A DNA stretch of 64,000 nucleotides from Spisula solida (Eukaryota > Mollusca > Bivalvia > Venerida > Mactridae): positions 18,379,533-18,443,532 of the forward strand of contig OX365960.1 in assembly GCA_947247005.1 (NCBI GenBank). Direction: 5' to 3'. Positions 10,337 through 20,792 of this stretch are shown here, in pieces (position 1 is the first letter of the stretch; each line of letters starts with the position of its first letter). Under the pieces are notes generated by a model that worked only from the letters and a program-made list of their open reading frames with translations, was not told where the DNA came from and did not search any database. A program made the position numbers and the translations under genes.

Positions 10337-12385
10337 TTATTTACAAGTTAAAAATTGTCTTCTTTGCAGTATTAAAAAGCAGGTTTTGGCACAAATTCTT
10401 ACTAAATCACAATTGGAAAATAAACATGAAAATTTCTCAGCATCAGACATAACGTTAAAAAGGGGTACACAGTTATTGGCTTTATCAAGAAGAGATGCTC
10501 TTAAATCATTATATACATGACAGTGTAATATCACATGGTACTCATTTTCCACATTACTACAAAAAGGACATGTACGTTCCTCCTCGGTTAAATTTTCGAA
10601 CCTACCAGTTTCTATACGAATTGGGGCAACCCCGCAGCGAAATTTACTCAATGCAGACCTGTGTTTTACAGGCATTATTAATTTACAGTACTGTTCAGCT
10701 GTATATTCCGATTTAAAAGACTTATATATTCGAAGCTTATTGCGTCCTCGTCCGGAGGAACCAACAACATTATTTATACAAGTATACCAGTTTGCAACAA
10801 ACTCGTGAAATAATACATTTTCTATCTGTTCCACAAATGTCTTTGAAATAGCAACATCAATATTAGTAAATTCTGGTAAATTATGATCCCTTAAAAACCT
10901 TTGTACAATAAACATCCAATTAGCGCAGGAGTCACGTGATTTCAAAGATACCCAGTGTGCTATTCGCTTATTGGCTCTTGAGTCAGTCATGGTGCTTAGT
11001 TTGGACCAGTATAGAGATATGCTTTTCCATTGCCGGACAAAGGGGGGTTTCCAACCCATATCTCCTAAAACTGCATTGTTAGGAGTATATTTCCCTACCC
11101 CTAAAAAGAAACGTTGCGCTCTGTTGTGAACGGCTTCAATGCATGAATAATGGCGGAACCCCCATATAGGAGCACTATAGTTTATAACAGGCCAAACTAC
11201 TGTGTCGTATAGCTTGGTAAAGACATCATATGGTACTCCACCTATATGTTTGCATTTGGCAATCAAAAGACCCAATGCACGACTAGCACTCTGTGAAACA
11301 GCTTTAACCATAACATTATAATCTAAATGCTCGTCTAAAACAATACCAAGATAAGTATATCTGTCTACAATATTAATTACATCATTTCCACAACTAAACA
11401 GTTCAGTTGTTCTTGAAATTGATTTTGGGCGAAAATGAATTACGTTACTTTTGTTTGCATTTACATTCATGTCATTCAAACGGCACCAATCATTTAACGC
11501 ATTTAACAAAACTTGTAGATCAGACGCAGATTCACATAACAATACAATATCATCTGCATATAATAAAATGCATATCTTTTCATCTCCAATAGACACACCA
11601 ATATCAAAAGATTTCAAATAAATAGTCAAATCATTAATGAACAAATTAAACAAAAGTGGAGACAAAATACATCCTTGCCGCAAACCACACTTAACATCGA
11701 ACCATTCAGTGGTTAGGTTATTTACACGTACACAAGACATAACAGATACATATAATGATTTAATAGCACTGAACATCTTACCAGTGATACCAATTTCGTC
11801 TAACCTCTTCCATAATATATTCCTATTAATAGTATCATAAGCTTTTTTAAAATCGATGAAAGCACAATAACTTGACAGCTTTAATTTTTTCCTTGTATCA
11901 ATGATATTAGTTAGAGATAGAATGTGATCAGTAGTACTTCTACTCTTTCTAAAACCATTCTGTTCGTCGCAGATTTTGTCATTATCCTCTGACCATTTGG
12001 ATAAACGACTATTTAAAATAGCACAATATAACTTGTACATACTAGATGCTAGTGAAATTCCTCTATACGATAAAGGGTCTCTTTTGTCTAATGTCGATGA
12101 TTTCGGAATTGGATTAATAATACATTTACTCCATGCAGAAGGTACAATACCATTATCAAAACATATATTAAACAGTACATGTAAGAAACAAATAGATGTA
12201 TTGTTTGATAAAACTTCAACCGGTATAGTATCAATACCACAAGCTTTACCCTTATTGGCAGTATGTATGGCTTTCTGAACCTCCAACAATGATATATGAT
12301 TATTAAAACAAATATTGTCATTAGCTGCATTATTATCAGCACCAGTGGGTTCATCAACCTGTCTGTGACTGACATTTTGGAACAT
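10337..12385 (-). CDS. Non-LTR retrotransposon reverse transcriptase (5'-truncated LINE, intact frame)
   Basis: This single 682-codon frame without stops belongs to a LINE. The RT domain covers about residues 85-350: QNGFRKSRSTTDH at 142-154, the motif with the first catalytic Asp AFIDFKKAYD at 175-184, GLRQGCILSPLLFNLFINDL at 234-253, and YADD at 276-279 with the catalytic Asp pair. A thumb/connection region follows. Near the C terminus is a CCHC zinc motif, C606-X2-C609-X7-H617-X4-C622. No endonuclease domain is present. The frame is open only to about 12430 upstream, where a foldback repeat begins, so the copy is 5'-truncated. A related copy is at 7808-8590. An uninterrupted frame suggests recent insertion. 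I do not assign a clade. Confidence 0.9.
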   Translation of the reverse strand: MFQNVSHRQVDEPTGADNNAANDNICFNNHISLLEVQKAIHTANKGKACGIDTIPVEVLSNNTSICFLHVLFNICFDNGIVPSAWSKCIINPIPKSSTLDKRDPLSYRGISLASSMYKLYCAILNSRLSKWSEDNDKICDEQNGFRKSRSTTDHILSLTNIIDTRKKLKLSSYCAFIDFKKAYDTINRNILWKRLDEIGITGKMFSAIKSLYVSVMSCVRVNNLTTEWFDVKCGLRQGCILSPLLFNLFINDLTIYLKSFDIGVSIGDEKICILLYADDIVLLCESASDLQVLLNALNDWCRLNDMNVNANKSNVIHFRPKSISRTTELFSCGNDVINIVDRYTYLGIVLDEHLDYNVMVKAVSQSASRALGLLIAKCKHIGGVPYDVFTKLYDTVVWPVINYSAPIWGFRHYSCIEAVHNRAQRFFLGVGKYTPNNAVLGDMGWKPPFVRQWKSISLYWSKLSTMTDSRANKRIAHWVSLKSRDSCANWMFIVQRFLRDHNLPEFTNIDVAISKTFVEQIENVLFHEFVANWYTCINNVVGSSGRGRNKLRIYKSFKSEYTAEQYCKLIMPVKHRSALSKFRCGVAPIRIETGRFENLTEEERTCPFCSNVENEYHVILHCHVYNDLRASLLDKANNCVPLFNVMSDAEKFSCLFSNCDLVRICAKTCFLILQRRQFLTCK

Positions 12386-12411
12386 AATTGTAAATGTGGA
12401 TGAGACATAAT

Positions 12412-12670
12412 TAGAATATAACCTACATTATGAGCCAATGAAAACGCCGCATTTTCGCGGTAAAATGAAAATTTAATCATTAAAATTTTCTCTTAACAGA
12501 CTTGACGTCTTGCGTTGGCGCTAATTTCTATCGGCCAATCAGAATGCAGAATGTTATATTCTAAGTTAGTTAGAACATATTAAGTAAATTTTAATGACTA
12601 AAAAGGTCTCGCTTCGCTTCGCTCGCTCCGCCCTTTTTAATCATTAAAATTTACTTAATATGTTCTAACT
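12412..12670. mobile_element. Foldback element with a ~39-bp near-perfect hairpin
   Basis: Arms 12568-12606 and 12631-12670 pair with about one mismatch (AGTTAGAACATATTAAGTAA against TTACTTAATATGTTCTAACT). The 24-nt loop is GC-rich (CTCGCTTCGCTTCGCTCGC). An outer pair, AGAATATAAC at 12413 and GTTATATTCT at 12553, suggests the whole unit. It sits at the point where the LINE frame of 10337-12385 is lost. Confidence 0.7.
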
Positions 12671-13678
12671 ATAACTTGAACAATAATACCAAGCCCAAAC
12701 CGGAATGCATATATATAACGAAAAGTCATTGAATTATTGATGTATGAAATAAGCAAACCTAGTATGTGTGACATTTATAAATACTTGATTATTTGGTTTG
12801 TTTGTTTAAAATTCTCCTTAGTAGCAAGTTTTGTCCGAGAGAAGGAAATACAGTCGAAACACATACTACACAAGTATAGGTTCGCATTTCTCCGCGCAAG
12901 TACTGGCTTTTACAAAGCATAGTCGCTTATTTTGTCATCAATTTCTATAAGAGGATTGGTTGTGACATATTTTATCAAAATATACACTAAGTTATCGCCA
13001 ACTTAGGACCGTCCGAGATTAAGTGAGATTACGCGAGATAATGCGAGATTATGAAAATGCCCGTATGCACTCGTTTGAAAAGGTAGCGTCCACAACCGTT
13101 CAGACTTTTGTATCTTAATCTGTTTGTTCTTCAGATTCCATATCAAAACAATGTCCGATATAAACTTTCAGCTCTGATAACCTGCACACCAGCTTCGTAC
13201 TCAGTAAATATCGTACTCAATGTGCGAAAGATATTTAATCAACCTGACTTTGACGTATTTTGTTCCATGTAGATAAGGTTGTTACATATAAAGATAAGTT
13301 TTACTTACTTTGGTTTTTGTTGCTAAATATAAAGAATTTCTGTGAGTTGTTTTTGTTTGTTAAAGGTAAACAAAGCTTGACAAATCAAGAAATATTGCAA
13401 ATACAAATGAATAGCACACCTACGTAATGAAAAAAATCTATGTGTCTGATGACATAGAACAGAAAGTGAACCTAATTGGATAAAAAAATGAAACCAGTTT
13501 AACTAATTTTATATTCACTTTTAGTTTAAACATACTCAAATTCAAGCCAATGAGTACACATGTACAGTAGTGTAAATTCAGAAATTATGACAGTTGGATT
13601 GAAAACAAGAAAGTACTGTAGATTATGTCTCTTATATAACTTTTAGTAAGAGTGGCTATATATTTTACAAACTACATA
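12671..13678. other. No feature seen
   Basis: AT-rich; no frame with recognisable content. Confidence 0.5.
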
Positions 13679-13902
13679 TTTCGCTGGCTTAGAATAAGAC
13701 TCACGTCTATTTTAAAATATGCACCACGAGGCGCTTCTTATGAGCCTATTTTCATGAAAATCGGAACTGGTGATGTTGATCATACCGAAATTTAAAAAGC
13801 TTGTTTTTTTAAGTATAGAGTAGTTTTCAAACAGTATTTTTCTTGTTTATCAAAATATTGTGTTTTTTTGTACTTACGACCTTCTAATTCTAAGTCAACG
13901 AT
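13679..13902. mobile_element. CGCTGGCTTAGAAT foldback element, second copy
   Basis: It begins TTCGCTGGCTTAGAATAAGA and ends ACGACCTTCTAATTCTAAGT. The middle matches the other two copies (CTTCTTATGAGCCTATTTTC, AATCGGAACTGGTGATGTTG). No coding capacity; a MITE-like non-autonomous element. Confidence 0.7.
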
Positions 13903-15604
13903 TTGCCAAGTTCGGTTATGTAAAAGATCTAAAATTAGCACCCTTCAAAACTGGCCTCCTTGTGGTTGAAGGAGACATTGAACAAAAACAGCGGAAACTT
14001 TGGTCTCAATGTTTTAATGGTCTCTGATTATCAAGGTCTTCTTCATGCGCGACTGTACATGTGAGTATAATTATTTAGGGGTAAAAAAATCATATTCACG
14101 ACGCATGGACCAGGTATCAATATTATTTAATACATGGCTATAAATCTCTTGCTTAAAGGTAAAATAATCCGTAATTAAAGAATTGCAATAAATAACCAAG
14201 ATAATTGACTAAACAACGCAGTCAATTAAGCCGAGATAACCGCTGTGACGTCGTCGATAACCCGTAAAAGCTGCAGCTGATAACCATTCGTTTGGCATTT
14301 TGTAATCACGTGACATAAATTATGACAGTTTCGGATATGTTTTGTTATTACGGTCAGTTTTGTTCTATTTTTGGTATCAATACATATTTCGTTAAAATAT
14401 TGTTACGAAGCATGTATTTTCTATATAAACAAAGATAAGTATGAGTTTTGTATGGGTGCCACGTTCAGGCGGATCGTACTTTATTATTATGATGAAGATC
14501 CGAACTATCAACATAGGGCAACAGCGCAATGTACGACCAACTTAAGCGTTATTATAATCACTTTTTGTAAATTCAATATTTTTTTAAGAAATGCAAATAC
14601 GCTGGCATAAAATGAAATGACAAAAAAATACTTTTGAAATCTCATTTCTATAAAAGCCAATAGCCAATAGGCAATGTTCAATCTTCACACAACCATGTTG
14701 TTTTTGGAATTTGTACTGATTTTGCAATATAATCTACTGGCAATTTAACTCGGAAGCAAGGAACTGGCTGTATGAAACATTTGCTGTGCTTCTCAAATAC
14801 ATGAAGTTAATATGTTCATGGTCACTTAAGATTGAAAAGAGAAAACAGTCGTCTTATTACCCATGCCCTTGTTGTGGTCAATAGCATCAGTAGTGAGGTG
14901 TCGTTTTGACTGAGGCGGTAGACGTTCGGGACGGGATGCTGTGTTTTTGTGGTTGCTAGATTTTTGCGTTGGACGTTGTCTGTGCCGCTTATATATATAT
15001 ATATTTTCTGTGCTCGGCTGGTTAAGCCGTGAGTGCTGCCTTCCCTATCTGACTTAATATTATCTGCTTTTATTGTTAACTTATTGCGCAATCTTCCAAA
15101 AGTGAATACGTATAGACCGCTTATCCAGGTATGTCACTTGTTTACAAACCTGTAGTAGCATAAAATTGTATTTTCATATTCAAAAAGGCAGTCTAAACCA
15201 GTACCTTATTCACTAAGGTACATACTAATGCACATAATATCTACTACAATGACACATTGATAAGAGAAATTGCAATGTTTATGTACACACTGCTGTGTAA
15301 ACAAGAGACTGACCTAAATAATTAGTTTAAGTTAATGTACATCATGGATACAATGATTTTAAAGTACTATCTAACCAATTCGGAGATATTGTCATTTAGG
15401 ACCGGGACGATTTCAATATTTTGAAATCGGTTAATCAATTGTATGAAATAGAATCGAACTGGTTTATTGGTCGCTATATGTCTTTCATAAGGACCATATC
15501 AAGGTACTTTCAGCAGCATAATTCATGTGTGTTTATTTTATCATTCGAGGTATACGGTACCAAAATAAGATTTGTATGATAAATATGTATGTATATATGT
15601 AATT
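13903..15604. other. Intergenic with dispersed repeat fragments
   Basis: A 43-codon open stretch at 13906-14029 and a repeat block at 14885-15055 (GTTGCTAGATTTTTGCGTTG; GTGCTGCCTTCCCT) that is shared with 25369-25420 and, inverted, with 29419-29456. No gene supported. Confidence 0.5.
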
Positions 15605-15957
15605 ATTTAGGCCTTTCGGTCAAGGATAACCGGTGAAAGTGCAAGCACTTATTTCCAATGGGGTCCTGTTTTTTGCTGAACGGACAGCGAGTAGAAGAAA
15701 GAGTTGTGATACAAGGAATCCGGGTGCGTTACCCTAGCTCGTTCCGAATAGACTCCCTGGTTCTTTAACGTGCCCGATGTATAGCACCGATACACGCGAG
15801 ACTACCTCTGGGTTTCCAACCAGTTCATCTCTAATTGGGTGGGAAACACTGAAAAGCGTTCCAGAAATGACCAAGTGTCCCGGCCGAAATTCGAATCAGG
15901 GACCTCTCGATCAGTAGTCAAGGGCGTTATCCACTCGACCACCATGCCACCCATGGA
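15605..15957 (-). mobile_element. tRNA-headed SINE with GGTTCTTTAACGTGCCC body
   Basis: On the minus strand the head reads GGTGGTCGAGTGGATAACGC (A-box region) and later CCTGATTCGAATTTC (B-box region), Leu/Ser tRNA-like. The body carries GTGTATCGGTGCTATACATC and GGGCACGTTAAAGAACCAGG, shared with the SINE at 36011-36425. The tail ends near CCGAAAGGCC. Confidence 0.75.
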
Positions 15958-17675
15958 ATAATGTATCACATGTTACCCAAACACACCTAGCTAGTTTACT
16001 TGCTTATGTGGTGATCAACACATTCAGGCATATTGTTATCAAAGATATATTGTATGCACACAGTAACATACAATTTAATGGCATTGTAGAGTGTGTATCG
16101 TTTTAGAACGAGTAGCGGTTTTGCAAAATTGAAACCGGTTTCACCTTGCAATCGAATCGTATCAGATTAACCAAGTAATCGTCCCGCTCCTATAAAAAAT
16201 GTCATTCGTGTGTTTGGTCTACGCGCTGTACCCTGGGACCGCTACGACTTCCTACATTCCCTACACTGGATCCGTGGCGTCGCTCTATCCGCAGTAAGTT
16301 GCCAAAATACTCCGATCGCAAGTACAAACAATACTGATTGACATTTTATTTTCTCTGGTAATTTAATATCACACTAGTGACTAATCAGACCGCACGCTTA
16401 TTAAAATTAACCCTTGTTAACACACGCCACGCGATCCAATCGCCGATAAGCCCGTTCCGGATAATAAACATGAACGTCACTCTAAAAATTAATTTGGCAT
16501 TATACACGACCGGACAAGAACGGACAAGGACCGACTTTTTCACGGACTATTTTATACCTTTTCTAAACACGACAGTAAAAATCACACACAATACTGAAAT
16601 GATGCAAAACAGATTCGAACGTTTAGATAGTATTTCCGGGCACATCTTTTATTAGGGGTTTCTGTACTTGATTTTGGATTCTACCTTATAAACCACTTAA
16701 TGCATACGCGGACTCAAATAGTCCTTATGGAAACTTCTGTTTGCCTGGAAATGGTGATATATGTCTTGACAAAATGGAACTAGAATCATCTTATTGTATA
16801 CAATGGCATGTAGTTGAATGAGTGAATGTGTTTCATCTTCAATATTTTGAGATTTTGGCATATTTGACAAAGCGAAAGTAGAGTAGGGTTAAACCCACAT
16901 TGGATCGGTCGTAGTTCGTAATTACACATGTATGTAGTATTTACCAACATGTTGTGAATTGGAGACCATCTTTTTTATTGTTCTTTAAAAGAAACAATCA
17001 ATTACCAAGTAACGACTTTATTTATAGTAGATTACATATTTGGTATTATACCAATTTTCAATATGGTCTACATAGTAAACATATCCAAGTAAAAATGACC
17101 AGGTCTTGGAAGTGTAAAGACCGTTATCAAAGTAGGTTTAAGAAAAGGTTGTTGTCACATATGGACCCCTTGTTATAATTGTCATACAAATGTATCAAAA
17201 ACAATGTATAAAATATATGTATCATCTATGAATGGTCATCAGAGTTGCCTCCAAAGATGGCCGACATTTAAGAAAGGGATGTGAATTTTATAAAAATTAA
17301 ATAGATATGTAAACTAAAATAAGGGTTTGCAAATTTCCCTTGTAAATATTTTGAATAAGATGGAATTTCAAAAAAAGCAAAATGTTACATCTGCAATATT
17401 GTAAACGAAAATTACTTCAAAATTGAGGTTTAAGTACTGATAAGCCCAACCTCGTTCAAATGCTTGTGCTGAATATAAGTCTATACGATAACAGAATGTG
17501 ATCTATTGTTTTGTGCACACTTTGGGTCCTTCACAATATGAGAATAGAAAAGGAACAACAAATGCCATGTTATAATTGTATTGCCATTAGGGTCCCTGCC
17601 AATAGGAGGTATCAGTTACCTGGAAAGAGACGTCATTGTGGCAATGAATACCAAAACGCAGCACATTATTTTTTC

Positions 17676-17677
<2 letters not shown>
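15958..17677. other. Intergenic; one short suspicious frame
   Basis: At 16199-16294 an ATG frame of 31 codons (MSFVCLVYALYPGTATTSYI...) follows TATAAAAA by a few bases and runs into a GTAAGT donor-like site at 16293. This could be a first exon or chance. Confidence 0.3.

Positions 17678-17724
<47 letters not shown>
17678..17724. repeat. (CAA)n microsatellite
   Basis: About 15 CAA units; it lies 80 bp before the 48-bp minisatellite. Confidence 0.95.
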
Positions 17725-17803
17725 TATATTTAACATAATGTAACAGTTTACCTTTTTAGTGGGGTTCGAACCTTAACTGTATGGCGACATCGCATATCAG
17801 TGC

Positions 17804-20200
17804 AAAATACGAACGTGTTGGGTCTCTATGTTATCGCAACAAGAACAATACAAAGTACCAATGTGTTGGGTCTCTATGTTATCACAACAAGAACAATACA
17901 AAGTACTATTGTGTTGGGTCACTATGTTATCGCAACAAGAACAATACAAAGTACTATTGTGTTGGGTCACTATGTTATCGCAACAAGAACAATGCAAAGT
18001 ACTATTGTGTTGGGTCACTATGTTATCGCAACAAGAACAATACAAAGTACGATTGTGTTGGGTCACTATGTTATCACAACAAGAACAATACAAAGTACTA
18101 TTGTGTTGGGTCACTATGTTATCGCAACAAGAACAATACAAAGTCAATTGTGTTGGGTCACTATGTTATCGCAACAAGAACAATACAAAGTACGAATGTG
18201 TTGGGTCACTATGTTATCGCAACAAGAACAATACAAAGTACGATTGTGTTGGGTCACTGTGTTATCGCAACAAGAACAATACAAAGTACGATTGTGTTGG
18301 GTCACTATGTTATCGCAACAAGAACAATACAAAGTACGAATGTGTTAGGTCACTATGTTATCGCAACAAGAACAATACAAAGTACTATTGTGTTGGGTCA
18401 CTATGTTATCGCAACAAGAACAATACAAAGTACTATTGTGCTGGGTCACTATGTTATCGCAACAAGAACAATACAAAGTACGATTGTGTTGGGTCTCTAT
18501 GTTATCACAACAAGAACAATGCAAAGTACGGACGTGGTGTCACTCGGCTATCGCAACAAGAACAATACAAAGTACGATTGTGTTGGGTCTCTATGTTATC
18601 ACAACAAGAACAATACAAAGTACGGACGTGGTGTCACTCGGCTATCGCAACAAGAACAATACAAAGTACGATTGTGTTGGGTCTCTTTGTTATCACATCA
18701 AGAACAATACAAAGTACGAATGTGTTGGGTCTCTATGTTATCACAACAAGAACAATGCAAAGTACGAACGTGTTGGGTCTCTATGTTATCACAACAAGAA
18801 CAATACAAAGTACGAACGTGTTGGGTCTCTATGTTATCACAACAAGAACAATACAAAGTACGAACGTGTTGGGTCTCTATGTTATCACAACAAGAACAAT
18901 ACAAAGTACGAACGTGTTGGGTCTCTATGTTATCACAACAAGAACAATACAAAGTACGAACGTGTTGGGTCTCTATGTTATCACAACAAGAACAATGCAA
19001 AGAACGATTGTGTTGGGTCACTATGTTATTGCAACAAGAACAATACAAAGTACGATTGTGTTGGGTCTCTATGTTATCACAACAAGAACAATACAAAGTA
19101 CGAACGTGTTGGGTCTCTATGTTATCACAACAAGAACAATACAAAGTACGAACGTGTTGGGTCTCTATGTTATCACAACAAGAACAATACAAAGTACGAT
19201 TGTGTTGGGTCTCTATGTTATCACAACAAGAACAATACAAAGTACGAACGTGTTGGGTCTCTATGTTATCACAACAAGAACAATGCAAAGAACGATTGTG
19301 TTGGGTCACTATGTTATCACAACAAGAACAATACAAAGTACGATTGTGTTGGGTCTCTATGTTATCACAACAAGAACAATACAAAGTACGAACGTGTTGG
19401 GTCACTGTGTTATCGCAACAAGAACAATGCAAAGTACGATTGTGTTGGGTATCTATGTTATCGCAACAAGAACAATGCAAAGTACGATTGTGTTGGGTCA
19501 CTATGTTATCGCAACAAGAACAATGCAAAGTACGATTGTGTTGGGTCACTATGTTATCGCAACAAGAACAATGCAAAGAACGATTGTGTTGGGTCACTAT
19601 GTTATCGCAACAAGAACAATGCAAAGAACGATTGTGTTGGGTCACTATGTTATCATGTTATCGCAACAAGAATAATGCAAAGTACGATTGTGTTGGGTCA
19701 CTATGTTATCGCAACAAGAACAATGCAAAGTACGATTGTGTTGGGTCTCTATGTTATCGCAACAAGAACAATACAAAGTACAAACGTGTTGGGTCTCTAT
19801 GTTATCGCAACAAGAACAATACAAAGTACGAACGAGTTGGGTCTCTATGTTATCGCAACAAGAACAATACAAAGTACGAACGAGTTGGGTCTCTATGTTA
19901 TCGCAACAAGAACAATACAAAGTACGAACGAGTTGGGTCTCTATGTTATCGCAACAAGAACAATGCAAAGTACGATTGTGTTGGGTCTCTATGTTATCGC
20001 AACAAGAACAATACAAAGTACGAACGAGTTGGGTCTCTATGTTATCGCAACAAGAACAATACAAAGTACGAACGAGTTGGGTCTCTATGTTATCACAACA
20101 AGAACAATACAAAGTACGATTGTGTTGGGTCTCTATGTTATCGCAACAAGAACAATACAAAGTACGAACATGTTGGGTCACTCGTTCAGCAAGAACGAAC
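17804..20200. repeat. 48-bp minisatellite, about 50 copies
   Basis: The unit is TATGTTATCGCAACAAGAAC followed by AATACAAAGTACGATTGTGT and TGGGTCAC, 48 bp or 16 codons. It has no stop in any plus frame and is open on the minus strand, which produces artefactual ORFs of up to 819 codons reading YRNKNNTKYDCVGSLC. Irregular units occur at about 18143 (1-bp loss), 18530 and 18625 (GGACGTGGTGTCACTCGGC variant), and 19650 (partial duplication). Unit variants are clustered by position. No start context, splice site or domain supports translation. Confidence 0.95.
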
Positions 20201-20319
20201 AGTATGCGAAAGTACAAGCCAAAAATCAACAATATCGTAGAAATAATAATGCTAGCATTGTGTCGTGTTTAATTTTATGGAATTAAGGAATGCTAGAAGT
20301 ATGCAAGTTCACCTACTAG

Positions 20320-20784
20320 TAGGGCTGCGTATAAGTTAGAATGATCGATACGATATTTGTATCGATACAAAATGATCGATATTCGATATATCATATGATA
20401 TATTATTTTGGCAATAAAACATCTAAATACTGTAAATATGCACATGCATATTTACAAGATGTAGGAGTTTAACACAATTAAGCCAGGCCTGAGATGTGAT
20501 AAACAACCTATTTGTAAATTTTTTAAATTGCGCAAGTGGTTTACATAGCAGATTCTTGTTTAAAAATTAGATTCACTCGGACATAAACTACTTAGACGAC
20601 CTGACCATTTTGAGACGAAACAAATAGACGACGGATACTTGATTGAAAATGGGTATTTTATTGATTTACATGTATATTTTTGTTGATCGATTTTTTGACC
20701 TACACGGGCACGTTCGATACGATGTATCGATCGAACGCAAAATACCGGTATTCGATTTATATCGGAAACCGGTACGCAGCCCTA
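20320..20784. mobile_element. hAT-like non-autonomous element, 465 bp, 8-bp target duplication
   Basis: Terminal inverted repeats are TAGGGCTGCGTA and TACGCAGCCCTA. Perfect 8-bp direct repeats CCTACTAG flank it at 20312-20319 and 20785-20792. The interior is rich in ATCGAT/CGATA palindromes and has no transposase frame. TAGGG-type ends with 8-bp duplications are diagnostic of hAT elements (established). Confidence 0.9.
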
Positions 20785-20792
20785 CCTACTAG

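Noticed and set aside
12088..12480. 130-codon minus-strand ORF
   Set aside because: Overlaps the LINE frame in another reading frame.
17804..20200. CRISPR array
   Set aside because: Tandem units have no unique spacers, and the DNA is eukaryotic.
17781..20240. 819-codon ORF of 16-residue repeats
   Set aside because: It is a stop-free 48-bp minisatellite, open in several frames on both strands, with no splice, start or domain evidence.
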